From Cyanobacteria bacterium REEB67 (lineage in GTDB: Bacteria; Cyanobacteriota; Vampirovibrionia; Obscuribacterales; Obscuribacteraceae): a DNA stretch of 64,000 nucleotides. Shown here in pieces: positions 56,183-64,000 of the stretch. Position 1 is the stretch's first letter, and each line of letters begins with the position of its first letter. The position numbers and the translations under genes are program-made. The notes under the pieces are model-generated. The model searched no databases, had not been told where the DNA came from, and was given only the letters and a program-made list of their open reading frames with translations. The DNA lies in the NCBI GenBank assembly GCA_018971775.1, contig JAGXAB010000014.1, positions 1 through 64,000 of the forward strand, written 5' to 3'.

Positions 56183-56403
56183 GCTGCGACGATTGGATGA
56201 TCAAGTCGCCTCGCGGCGTAGGTCAAGGCTGCTTTAAGATCGTCCATTTCCAGGTCGGGCATTTCAGCCAAGATCTCTTGCGCTGTAAGTCCTGCCGCGT
56301 AGAGATCCAGTATGTCAATTACCCGTATTCGCATGCCACGAATGCATGGTCTGCCGCCACACTGCTCAGAGTTTATCGTGATGCGCTCGGATAGGTTGGC
56401 CAT
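56179..56403 (-). CDS. DUF433-family antitoxin
   Basis: This 74-residue protein matches DUF433 antitoxins: ITINSEQCGGRPCIRGMRIR, VIDILDLYAAGLTAQEILAE, MPDLEMDDLKAALTYA. It is a small HTH-like protein usually paired with a DUF5615 PIN-like toxin, as here. It overlaps the toxin start by four bases. It appears intact while the toxin carries a nonsense codon. Confidence 0.88.
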   Translation of the reverse strand: MANLSERITINSEQCGGRPCIRGMRIRVIDILDLYAAGLTAQEILAEMPDLEMDDLKAALTYAARRLDHPIVAA

Positions 56404-56607
56404 ATGCTACTGTCCTGCTGCTTCGGGAACATCACTAGTATAAGGGGTGGTGGGACATGTTGCGCACTCATGCTGAAGTGCGAATTTTTCTCATTGCCTA
56501 TCAATTGAGGAGAAACAGCGGGAAACAACGCTAACTCTACCGAAATGCAGGTGAATGCAAATTCTCGTTTTTTTCGTCTGGGTAAGGCACTCGCGCCAAG
56601 CCACCCC

Positions 56608-56644
56608 AAAAAGCAAAACAGCCCCCCGCTTAAGAAGAGCTGTT
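56608..56644 (-). terminator. Terminator downstream of tRNA-fMet
   Basis: On the minus strand, AACAGCTC and GGGCTGTT form a stem (one G-T pair) with a 12-base loop, followed by TTGCTTTTT. It lies 16 bp after the tRNA 3' end. Confidence 0.75.
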
Positions 56645-56660
56645 CAAAGACATTTTTAGA

Positions 56661-56737
<77 letters not shown>

Positions 56738-56894
56738 ATAGATCAAACGTTGCTGGGTCAACGTATTTGAAATGGTAACATAATTCGGCCGGTCGTCTAG
56801 AAAGCTGGTCTCATTTGACTCCCAAACCAGACAAATATCGACAGACTATCTCTTTGCAAGCCGTCTAAACCCTAACAGGACCACTAAGTCAACT

Positions 56895-57389
56895 ATGAAG
56901 GCAGTGTTACAACGCGCTTCACGAGCCAGCGTCACCGTCGATGGCCAGGTCATCGCTTCTTTTAAGGCAGATACGCCCGAAGAGGCCGGCGCACCGGGCA
57001 AAGCCTGCGGCCTGCTCATCCTCCTTGGTGTAGAAGAAGGCGACAGCGAGGCCGACGCCCAGTATCTCGCGCAAAAAGCCGCTGAGCTGCGCATTTTCGA
57101 TGACCCTGAGGGCAAGCTGAATCTGTCCGTAATGGAAGCGGGCGCAAAAGCGATCGTCGTTTCGCAATTTACCTTGCTGGCCGATTGCAAAAAGGGGCGC
57201 CGTCCAGGATTTACCCAGGCGGCGAAGCCGGCCGAAGGCGAGCGCCTCTATTTATACTTCGTCGAAGAGTTAAAAAAGCGCGGTCTTTCTGTGGAAACCG
57301 GCAAGTTTGGCGCCCACATGGAAGTAGAGCTGATCAACAGCGGTCCGGTGACGATCCTACTCGAGGCCCGCAACGGCAAGCCCGTGTGA
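56895..57389 (+). CDS. dtd: D-aminoacyl-tRNA deacylase
   Basis: This 164-residue DTD protein starts MKAVLQRASRASVTVDGQ and has the SQFTLLADCKKGRRPGF motif (~95) and the C-terminal cross-subunit NSGPVTILLE with the Gly-cis-Pro element. DTD removes D-amino acids (and glycine from tRNA-Ala) from tRNA. It is slightly longer than E. coli Dtd (145), mainly from an insertion near residues 24-40 (TPEEAGAPGKA). The 3' end overlaps the converging kinase gene by 33 bp. Confidence 0.95.
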   Translation: MKAVLQRASRASVTVDGQVIASFKADTPEEAGAPGKACGLLILLGVEEGDSEADAQYLAQKAAELRIFDDPEGKLNLSVMEAGAKAIVVSQFTLLADCKKGRRPGFTQAAKPAEGERLYLYFVEELKKRGLSVETGKFGAHMEVELINSGPVTILLEARNGKPV

Positions 57390-58070
57390 GTTTTTCAGCA
57401 GCTTGGTGATTTCTTTGCGCAGTGCCTTTTGCACTTGATCGATTGGATCGCTGGCACTGATCATATGAAAGTCATATTCTTCGGCCATGCGTTCATATTC
57501 GTAGGCAATCTGCGACTGATAGAGTTTAAAAGATTGGTATAAGTCAGTGGACATGCCGATGTCGCGTCCTGATTCGTAAAAGTCGAGGCCACCGCGGGTG
57601 GTGATTATCCGGCGCAGCAGAGGCTCAAGTGGCATTTGCAAATAGAAGATCAAATCGGGCTCGACGGCAAAGCCGTAGAGTTTACGCACCCAGGTCGGGT
57701 CTGCTCCGCGCACTACGTCGCGGGCAAAGGCCGTGTAATAGTAGCGATCGGCGATGACGATCAGGCCGGCTTGAAGAGCCGGGATGATCACATTATTCAA
57801 ACGTTCGGCCAGGTCGGTTGCATAGAGCAATGAGAAAGTAATCGTGTTGAGAGCGTTCTTGTCTTTGGCTTTATCGATCACTTTCGAGATTAGCTGGGAT
57901 GATTTCCACTGGGTAAGCGTGACGCCGTGACCTTCGACGGCCAGCCAGTTTTGCAGGAGCTCGCTGTGGGTGGAGCGGCCAACACCGTCCGTGCCTTCGA
58001 GGACAATCAGTTTGCCCGGATAGTGGTGGTGTTTCTGCGTGCTTGCCGCAGAAGGAAAGTTAGGGCTCAT
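57357..58070 (-). CDS. Thymidylate kinase-like protein with altered P-loop
   Basis: This 237-residue protein is clearly homologous to thymidylate kinase, with the DRY-type motif ADRYYYTAFARDVVRG (~110) and the LID region near RIITTRGGLDFYESG. But its P-loop reads EGTDGVGRST: the Walker A lysine is Arg (CGC codon). An Arg here usually weakens or abolishes phosphoryl transfer, so it may be a pseudoenzyme or a nucleotide-binding regulator. It starts within the stop of the second kinase gene (ATGA) and is probably produced together with it. Confidence 0.8.
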   Translation of the reverse strand: MSPNFPSAASTQKHHHYPGKLIVLEGTDGVGRSTHSELLQNWLAVEGHGVTLTQWKSSQLISKVIDKAKDKNALNTITFSLLYATDLAERLNNVIIPALQAGLIVIADRYYYTAFARDVVRGADPTWVRKLYGFAVEPDLIFYLQMPLEPLLRRIITTRGGLDFYESGRDIGMSTDLYQSFKLYQSQIAYEYERMAEEYDFHMISASDPIDQVQKALRKEITKLLKNSHGLAVAGLE

Positions 58071-58723
58071 ACGCCAATTACCTCGCCGGCGATCTGGCGG
58101 AAAATCAATTGCTGCTCATGTATTGGCTTGGTCGCCGGCATGATGTGCAGGCCAAATTCGTCGACCATTTTGTCGTATTCACTGATGATGCGCGACTGGA
58201 AAAGTTGGAAAGATTCATGCGGGTCGCTCGAGAGGCCAAGGTCCATCCCCGCTTCATAAAATCCCGGAGCGCGGCTGGCTGCGATGCGCGAGAGTGAGAC
58301 TTCGACCGGCACCTGGAAGTAAAAGGCGCCATCAGGTTGAATGGCGAAACCATAAAGATTGCGCACCCACTCTTTATCTACGCCGCGAGCCACGTCGCGA
58401 GCAAAGGCCGTATAACAGTAGCGGTCGGCGAGGACAATCAGACCGGCTTTGAGTGCCGGAATGATGATATTTTCCAGGCGATCGGCAAAATCGGCGGCGT
58501 GCAGCAGGCTAAATGTTGCCGGAATTAAAGAATTGGCGCGCTTCGCCTGCTTAATTGTTTTAGAGATTAACTTCGATGAATTCCACTCTGTAAAAATGAC
58601 ACTTTTTCCCTTTGCCACGAGGTGATTGCGCAAAAGGTCTAGCTGAGTGGATTTTCCCGAGCCATCGACACCCTCTACTACCAGAAGTTTGCCGGGGAAA
58701 TCGTGTTTTTTATCGAGTCGCAT
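58067..58723 (-). CDS. tmk: Thymidylate kinase
   Basis: This 218-residue protein has an intact P-loop EGVDGSGKST, ADRYCYTAFARDVARG and RIAASRAPGFYEAG in the LID area. It phosphorylates dTMP to dTDP. The neighbouring protein (57357-58070) is a homologue, with matching segments such as SSKLISKTI/SSQLISKVI and IIPALKAGLIVLADRY/IIPALQAGLIVIADRY, so the pair arose by duplication. The two genes overlap by four bases (ATGA), with this gene first. The family includes other short deoxynucleoside monophosphate kinases, so the substrate is probable rather than proven. Confidence 0.85.
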   Translation of the reverse strand: MRLDKKHDFPGKLLVVEGVDGSGKSTQLDLLRNHLVAKGKSVIFTEWNSSKLISKTIKQAKRANSLIPATFSLLHAADFADRLENIIIPALKAGLIVLADRYCYTAFARDVARGVDKEWVRNLYGFAIQPDGAFYFQVPVEVSLSRIAASRAPGFYEAGMDLGLSSDPHESFQLFQSRIISEYDKMVDEFGLHIMPATKPIHEQQLIFRQIAGEVIGV

Positions 58724-58890
58724 AATGAAAACTATAGTGCATAAACGCCGGTTAGGCTGAGGATGTGAGCAATTTTACGGTGGCCGCACTCAAAGGTCGC
58801 TATTATATTAGGTTTTTGCGCCGGCTCCGCTCTGTTCCCCGTCCTCAGCCATGTCCGATACTCGTCATCTTCACTCGGTAGATTGCTTCG

Positions 58891-60852
58891 ATGTTTAAAC
58901 AACAAAAAATCCAAACCTTTACATTGGCTTGCAGCTTTGGTCTCAGCGCCGTTTGCGCCTGCGCGCCGGCTCTGTTTGTCGGCGGTCCCGCCGATGCTTA
59001 CTCTCTGGGTTTGGGCAAACTTAAAAACAAAGTCGCACATCCTTTTGGTGGTGCCGATAGCGCCCCGGTAAAAGCCGGGCAAGCACCTGCCGCTGCTCGG
59101 GAGACTTCTCCCGTGCCTGATGCACCGGCTGCTGCCCAAACTGCGCCCGCCACTGCTCCTGTTCAGGAAGCTCCCATCCCCGGAGCTGCCGCTGCCGAAC
59201 AAAATGCGGCCATGTCTGCCGCTGATCCAAATTTGCCAGTGCCGGCCGAGGCCTCTGAGCCTAAAGAAGTCGGCGCGCCTTTGCCGGGTAAAGGCAGTTT
59301 GAAAGGCGTTGCCGATGAAAGCGCTGCCGCTTCTTCACCGGAAGCTTCCGCCGCGCCCGTTTCTGCCGCTCCGGCTGCGGAGGCTGCACCTCCTACTGCC
59401 ACTGCCGCGCCGGAAGCGCCTGTCGCCGCTCCAGTCTCCGCTGCGCTAGCGGCGGAAGCTGCACCTTCACCTGCCGCTCCCGTACCAGAAGCCCCTGCCG
59501 CTGCGCCGGTCTCCGCCGCACCAGCGGAAGTCGAGCCCGCCGAATCTGTCAAAGCCGCTCCCGCCGTTAAAGCTGTCACCAGGCCGGCCGAGCCTGAAGC
59601 GGAAGCTGAAGAGACCGCTGCCGCTCCAGCAAAAGTACAAGCTGCCCCTGCGGCAAAAGCTCCGGCCAATGAAGATGAGATGAATGCAGATGTCGAGCAA
59701 GAAGCTGTTGTGCCGTCTAAGCACACCGCCGCTCCGGCTCCTAAACCGGCAGCAAAGACTGAAGAAATGGAAGCGACCGAAGAAGAAGCGGTAGCCCCGC
59801 CGCCCCGGCGCAAACCGGCACCGAAGGTCGAAGAAATGGAAGGGTCCGAAGAGGAAGCGGCTGTCGCTCCGCCTCCGAAGCGTAAAGCAGCACCCAAAGC
59901 CGGAGAGATGGAAGAGGTTGAAGAAGAAGCGGCTGCTCCTCCGCCTAAGCGTAAGGCAGCGCCTGCGCACAAGCCCGCCGCAGCATCCGATGATGAAGAA
60001 GTTGAAACAGCATCAGCTTCCGTGCCATCGAAAAAGAAACCGTCTGTGCGCAGCAAAGCTGCTGAAGACCAGACAATAGAAGATTACGAGCATTCGATCA
60101 GTCATCCGAAGATGGCGCCGAAAAAATACTATAACGATGAAGGCACTGAGATCGAGGACAGCGAGTATCAAGACGAGCTCGACCGCAAGCGCAAGGCCAA
60201 GCAATTGCACGACATGCTGGCACCGGCCGGCAAGCCTGAAGACAACGATCCCGAGCCGCATTTGCTCAAGGCTCGTGCTTACTTCAAGCAACGTCAATAC
60301 AAGCCTGCCCTGACCGAAATCAACGAAGCGTTACGCCTCAAGCCACAGTACTGGGAAGCGCATTATCAAGGTGCCTTGATTTTGCAGACGGCCGGTCGCG
60401 ATCAAGAAGCGATGGATCAGTACAAATATCTCGTCGATGTGAAGCCTGATTATCTCGAGGCGCATATCAATCTGGGCGCGCTCTATACAAAGGCTGGTGA
60501 GTACGCCAAGGCCGAAAAAGAATATAAGCAGGCCATCGATCTCAATTTTTATTCTCTGTCCGGTCATTACAATCTGGCCAATCTCTACATCAAGCAAGAG
60601 CGTCTCAACGAGGCGCTTACACAGCTGCGCATCTGCATGAAGATCAAGCCATCAAATGCCTGGGTGCACAATAATCTGGGCGTGATCTATCAGAAGCGCA
60701 ACTATCTGGAAGAAGCCGAGGAAGAATTTGTCAAAGCGCTCAATCTCGAGCCGGCCAACAAAGCCTTCGAGTCTAATCTCTATCTCGTCCGCAATCAGCT
60801 CCGCAAAAAGCCGGTGCGGGCGACCGGACCTGGCCCGACGCTAAGATCTTGA
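58891..60852 (+). CDS. Long Ala/Pro/Glu-rich protein with C-terminal TPR domain
   Basis: This 653-residue protein has a signal-like N-terminus (TLACSFGLSAVCACAPALFVG), then about 350 residues of low-complexity Ala/Pro/Glu sequence, with a ~30-residue unit repeated three times (VEEMEGSEEEAAVAPPPKRK, GEMEEVEEEAAAPPPKRK and similar, ~290-370). The C-terminal ~200 residues hold TPRs (PEPHLLKARAYFKQRQYKPA, NNLGVIYQKRNYLEEAEEEF). A long disordered linker plus TPR head fits an envelope-spanning or periplasmic scaffold. Function and partner are unknown. Confidence 0.75.
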   Translation: MFKQQKIQTFTLACSFGLSAVCACAPALFVGGPADAYSLGLGKLKNKVAHPFGGADSAPVKAGQAPAAARETSPVPDAPAAAQTAPATAPVQEAPIPGAAAAEQNAAMSAADPNLPVPAEASEPKEVGAPLPGKGSLKGVADESAAASSPEASAAPVSAAPAAEAAPPTATAAPEAPVAAPVSAALAAEAAPSPAAPVPEAPAAAPVSAAPAEVEPAESVKAAPAVKAVTRPAEPEAEAEETAAAPAKVQAAPAAKAPANEDEMNADVEQEAVVPSKHTAAPAPKPAAKTEEMEATEEEAVAPPPRRKPAPKVEEMEGSEEEAAVAPPPKRKAAPKAGEMEEVEEEAAAPPPKRKAAPAHKPAAASDDEEVETASASVPSKKKPSVRSKAAEDQTIEDYEHSISHPKMAPKKYYNDEGTEIEDSEYQDELDRKRKAKQLHDMLAPAGKPEDNDPEPHLLKARAYFKQRQYKPALTEINEALRLKPQYWEAHYQGALILQTAGRDQEAMDQYKYLVDVKPDYLEAHINLGALYTKAGEYAKAEKEYKQAIDLNFYSLSGHYNLANLYIKQERLNEALTQLRICMKIKPSNAWVHNNLGVIYQKRNYLEEAEEEFVKALNLEPANKAFESNLYLVRNQLRKKPVRATGPGPTLRS

Positions 60853-60882
60853 GCTCGGGCGACCGCGTTTCGCTTGTCCCCG

Positions 60883-61776
60883 TTAGTTGATCTGGACGCC
60901 GAGGTCGTTGGTCAGCTGTACTTCGATTTCCTGGCCGACAGCCAGGTTGACGTTGTCGCCGGAGCGGAATATGGCTATGGCCGAGCCACCAATGGCGGTG
61001 GCGATAGCGGGGGCGCCCAAAGTAGCGACGTTGGCAGCAATTAGAGCACTACGGGCTCCACCGGTCGAGTTCATACCGGTGACCGACTTGACGTTGCCTT
61101 CGACTCTGGTGCCGAAGTTTGTGCCCGGGTCAAACTGACCTTTCTGGTTGGTCAGACCTTTTTGAAATTCCAGGGCGGCATCGAGGGGGATGACTTCGCC
61201 GGTGGGAGTGACAATTTGCTCGAGTTTGAGGCCGATCTTGGCGGCGCGACTTAGCAGACGCGGTTTGCTTACTTCAAATACCCGACCGCGTACTAGACTA
61301 CCGCGGGGCAAAAGCAATGTGCTGCCGATGAAAAGGTCATCTTTGACGTGGGCTTCAAAAATATTGCCCGGTTGGCTGGTTTTGGCGTCTACCGGTGTTT
61401 CGAGCACGAGGCGCAGCCTTGTTTCGACCGGCAGCGTTGTCGAGGCCAGATCGGCTTTCAGGGCGGTGCTGGTACCGGAGTCATCGCCAGCACCGGCGCC
61501 CGGGACCGGTGCGGCGGCGGCATTACCTGTTGCGGCTCCGGTCTCCGGCGCGGCATTGATGCGTTGGGGAGCGCGCATGTCGGCGGGAAAATCCGGGACA
61601 TTCTTCGGGTCCATCGTGTCATTCTGGAAGTTGCTGGGATTGGCTGCCGGTGCATATCGGAGCGATCTCGTATCGCCGCGCGCCGCCGCTTGCCCCTGAC
61701 CGTTGGAGTAGGTGGTGCAATTTAAAATGCAGCTCGCCAGAGTCAGGCTGGCGGCGATGGTCGCTTTAAATTTCAA
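60883..61776 (-). CDS. TrbI/VirB10-like barrel-domain protein
   Basis: This 297-residue protein has a signal/lipoprotein-type start (LTLASCILNC), an Ala/Pro/Gly-rich linker, then a domain with RLRLVLETPVDAKTSQPGNI, LFIGSTLLLPRGSLVRGRVF and EQIVTPTGEVIPLDAAL, matching the TrbI/VirB10 C-terminal barrel in order and spacing. It resembles the gene at 45134 in layout but has ordinary composition for this genome and lies among core genes. No type IV secretion genes are nearby, so it may be an envelope protein of another role. Confidence 0.68.
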   Translation of the reverse strand: MKFKATIAASLTLASCILNCTTYSNGQGQAAARGDTRSLRYAPAANPSNFQNDTMDPKNVPDFPADMRAPQRINAAPETGAATGNAAAAPVPGAGAGDDSGTSTALKADLASTTLPVETRLRLVLETPVDAKTSQPGNIFEAHVKDDLFIGSTLLLPRGSLVRGRVFEVSKPRLLSRAAKIGLKLEQIVTPTGEVIPLDAALEFQKGLTNQKGQFDPGTNFGTRVEGNVKSVTGMNSTGGARSALIAANVATLGAPAIATAIGGSAIAIFRSGDNVNLAVGQEIEVQLTNDLGVQIN

Positions 61777-61837
61777 CTGGATAGACCTCGAAGGACATGG
61801 TGATTTTAACCTGGATGCGCGGCGCTTGCACTTTCAC

Positions 61838-62653
61838 TTACGACACTGACGACAACTCAGCCAGGAATGATTCCACAATCGCCACATCTTCGGGGATATC
61901 CACTGCCGGCGTGCGTTTGGCGCCATCGACCACAACCACTTTGATTTTTATGCCGTTTTCAAGAGCGCGCAGCTGTTCGAGTTTTTCCCGATTTTCCAGC
62001 TTGCCAGGAGGAAGGGTGGCGATTTTGAGCAGTGTTTCGCGCTTATAGACGTATAGTCCGGCGTGACCGAGATAGTTGCTCGTGCTGATGTCCCTGGGTG
62101 TGATGCGCTGACCTTCGACTGTATTTGTCGCCTCCACCTGATCACGGTGGTACGGGATGGGCAAACGGCTGAAATAGAGGGCAAAGCCGTCTTCTCCCAC
62201 GACCACTTTGACGACCTGGGGGCTTTCGATTTCTTCCGCCTTTTTTAAGGGATAGGCCAGGGTGGACATCTCCACCTGACCGCCTATAGATAGCAGGGGC
62301 TCAATTACCCGGTCGATGGCCTGGGGATCGATTAATGGTTCGTCGCCCTGGACGTTGACGATGATGTCCACTTCGGGGCGCAGTCTGGCTACTTCGGCCA
62401 GGCGGTCAGTACCTGAGGGGTGGTCGGAGCCGGTCATGATTACCTGACCGCCAAAGGCGCGGACGGCCTCGGCGATGCGCTCGTCATCGGTGGCGACCAG
62501 GACGATTTGCGCCAGTTTTGCCTTCATGGCCTGCTGATAGGTGCGCTCGATCATCGAAACGCCGCCGATTTTCACCAGGGGTTTGCCTGGAAACCTTGTC
62601 GAGGCATAACGGGCCGGGATGACAATTGCTGTCTGGGCTTGGGTCTTAGACAC
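61838..62653 (-). CDS. kdsB: 3-deoxy-manno-octulosonate cytidylyltransferase
   Basis: This 271-residue nucleotidyltransferase has the KdsB N-terminal IPARYASTRFPGKPL (~15), TDDERIAEAV (~60), NVQGDEPLI (~108), SRLPIPYHRD (~160) and GHAGLYVYKRE (~195). KdsB activates KDO for LPS core synthesis, so the cell probably has an outer membrane with KDO-containing LPS. The GTG start at 62653 has AAAGGA six bases upstream; the longer frame from 62683 is less likely. Confidence 0.95.
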   Translation of the reverse strand: MSKTQAQTAIVIPARYASTRFPGKPLVKIGGVSMIERTYQQAMKAKLAQIVLVATDDERIAEAVRAFGGQVIMTGSDHPSGTDRLAEVARLRPEVDIIVNVQGDEPLIDPQAIDRVIEPLLSIGGQVEMSTLAYPLKKAEEIESPQVVKVVVGEDGFALYFSRLPIPYHRDQVEATNTVEGQRITPRDISTSNYLGHAGLYVYKRETLLKIATLPPGKLENREKLEQLRALENGIKIKVVVVDGAKRTPAVDIPEDVAIVESFLAELSSVS

Positions 62654-62758
62654 TTCGTTTCCTTTATATAGCTGAAAAATCAAAGCTGGTGATAATTATC
62701 GGTCCAATAGGGGAAGAAGAACATTACGTCCTATTCAATTCTCACAGTGAGGCATTCC

Positions 62759-63310
62759 ATGGACCATTCTGCAAACGGTTGTGACTGTTGCGAACGCATG
62801 GGCATGAACGCCCAGATTAAGGAAACGCTGGAGGCCTGCGAGGCAGAGCTGGTCGATGTTGCGCGTCGCATAGTCAAGAGTGCGTCGGACCCTTTCTCGG
62901 GGGTTATTAAATTTTTGCAGGCTCGCCCCGAGGGCGCCTCGCTGCACGGTTATCTCGTCACCCGGGTGCTTTTGCAGACCTTTGGCTCGATGGAGGAGGT
63001 GCCGGCCCTGATCCGCGCCCTCACCTCTCACGTCCATGAGGTCACCCGCAAGTCCAATGTGATCAGCATCCACAATGAGCATCCCACCGCCGAGCGATGG
63101 GGGACCTACATAATCAAGCAAAAGGAAAAGACACGCTTCGAGATTGCTTTTGAGAAAGACTGTCTGGTTTTGAAAAACATCGTCGGACTTTTTGGTTCGG
63201 AGCACGGTATCGAAGCTCCCCTCGAAAAGATTCTCGTGCGCTCGCCTACGCAGCTCGTTGTTACTGTCAACATGGGGCTTTTGCATCCGCAGAGAGTGCT
63301 TGATTTGTGA
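62759..63310 (+). CDS. Hypothetical cytoplasmic protein
   Basis: This 183-residue protein has a small cysteine cluster at the start (GCDCCERMG) and no hydrophobic segment. The rest is alpha/beta with no motif I recognise. The ATG at 62759 has GAGG about six bases upstream; a GTG at 62747 is an alternative start. It overlaps the next gene by four bases (GTGA), indicating co-translation with the phosphodiesterase. Confidence 0.6.
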   Translation: MDHSANGCDCCERMGMNAQIKETLEACEAELVDVARRIVKSASDPFSGVIKFLQARPEGASLHGYLVTRVLLQTFGSMEEVPALIRALTSHVHEVTRKSNVISIHNEHPTAERWGTYIIKQKEKTRFEIAFEKDCLVLKNIVGLFGSEHGIEAPLEKILVRSPTQLVVTVNMGLLHPQRVLDL

Positions 63311-64000
63311 TCCGATCAATCCGTTCGCCGCTTGTTTTTGCCCATCGGGGTGGGAGGGAGTGGGCACCGGAAAACACTCTGGCCGCCTTCAGCAATTGTC
63401 TAGAGCTCGGTGTCGATGGCATCGAGCTCAATGTGCAGCGTTGTGCTTCCGGTGAGCTGGTCGTCATCCACGATGAAGATCTGGGACGCACCACTAATGG
63501 TGGCGGACTTGTCGCCGACGCGACGCTTGATGAAATCAAAAGGTTGAGCGCGGGCCTTTGGTTTGATCGCGATTTCGCTGGAGAAAAGGTGCCTGCGCTT
63601 ACTGAGGTGCTGGCACTCGTTGCCGGTCGTTGCGCCCTCAATATCGAAATCAAGAATGCTCCAATCGCTTACGATGACATTGAGGTTGAATTATTGGATT
63701 TACTCGGCGGCTATCTGGCGAATTACCCGCAAGCTGAGGTCATCGTCAGTTCTTTCGACCACCAGGTGATTGGTCGTCTGGCCCGCTTACTGCCGGCCGT
63801 AGGTGCGACGGCAAGCGTGAAATTGGCTTTGCTGGCCGATGCTGTCTTTGTCGATCTGGCTTCCTACGGCGCCGTTTTGCAGACGACTTATTATCATCCC
63901 TGTTTTGGTTCGCTACGCGCCGATGTCGTGGACGCTGCTCACCAGGCTGGTATGAAGGTCAATACCTGGACACTCAATAACCGTGTGCAGTGGCTTTCGG
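63307..64000 (+). CDS. Glycerophosphodiester phosphodiesterase, 3' end beyond the window
   Basis: The GTG start overlaps the preceding stop (GTGA). The ~231 visible residues show the GDPD motifs: FAHRGGREWAPENT (~11, catalytic His/Arg region), GVDGIELNVQ (~40), VIHDEDLGRTT (~55), LNIEIKN (~117), SSFD (~150) and NTWTLNN near the end. The enzyme hydrolyses glycerophosphodiesters to glycerol-3-phosphate and an alcohol using a divalent metal. There is no signal peptide, so it is cytoplasmic. The C-terminal end is cut by the window edge. Confidence 0.93.
   Translation, partial: MIRSIRSPLVFAHRGGREWAPENTLAAFSNCLELGVDGIELNVQRCASGELVVIHDEDLGRTTNGGGLVADATLDEIKRLSAGLWFDRDFAGEKVPALTEVLALVAGRCALNIEIKNAPIAYDDIEVELLDLLGGYLANYPQAEVIVSSFDHQVIGRLARLLPAVGATASVKLALLADAVFVDLASYGAVLQTTYYHPCFGSLRADVVDAAHQAGMKVNTWTLNNRVQWLS

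Noticed and set aside
59163-60056. 297-codon minus-strand Ala/Ser/Gly-rich frame
   Set aside because: It is a low-complexity shadow of the Ala/Pro/Glu-rich TPR protein on the plus strand.

Overview
The window reads as one contiguous piece of a bacterial chromosome. It shows Gram-negative-type outer-membrane functions (kdsB for LPS, an RND pump with adaptor and outer-membrane channel), many TPR proteins and signal-peptide proteins, and no photosynthesis genes. Low-complexity Ala/Pro/Gly-rich proteins, TrbI/VirB10-like barrel proteins, a calpain-like protease and a Kdp system with a kinase-less KdpD together suggest a non-photosynthetic relative of cyanobacteria (Vampirovibrionia/Melainabacteria, Obscuribacter-like). 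This placement is inferred from gene content, not from a marker gene. GTG and TTG starts are common, and several genes overlap by 4 bp.

Layout. 0-10 kb: a truncated metallophosphatase, a Cys-rich protein beside a TusA-like protein, two TPR proteins, an APC permease, a kinase-less PknG-like protein with a GlnX-like four-helix membrane protein, an unknown membrane protein and an ATPase. 10-22.8 kb: a minus-strand block holding an LRR protein, an unknown secreted protein and a full kdp locus: histidine kinase, kdpE, a 26-aa peptide, kdpF, A, B, C and a KdpD without kinase domain. hisC lies upstream, behind a clear terminator. 23-36 kb: tRNA-Gly, a threonine dehydratase-like enzyme, a divergent SDR/AraC pair, TlpA-like and double-ACT proteins, an M13 peptidase, a complete bacteriophytochrome kinase, an isochorismatase-like hydrolase and a calpain-like protease with an EF-hand.

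37-41.8 kb holds small secreted, TPR and Gly-rich proteins. 41.8-56.4 kb looks accessory: an RND remnant, a lone Clp-N domain, an AbiEi-HipA fusion with twin palindromic repeats upstream, a GC-rich TrbI-like gene, an RND efflux operon of different codon style with a Ser/Pro/Thr repeat tail, a BNR-repeat protein, and a DUF433/DUF5615 toxin-antitoxin pair whose toxin carries a nonsense codon. It ends at initiator tRNA-Met. 56.7-64 kb returns to core genes: dtd, tandem thymidylate kinases (one with an altered P-loop), a long TPR protein, a second TrbI-like protein, kdsB, a hypothetical, and a truncated glycerophosphodiester phosphodiesterase.

The best leads are the kinase-less PknG/GlnX-like pair, the two-protein KdpD arrangement, the AbiEi-HipA fusion with its palindromic repeats, and the repeat-bracketed tail of the RND pump.
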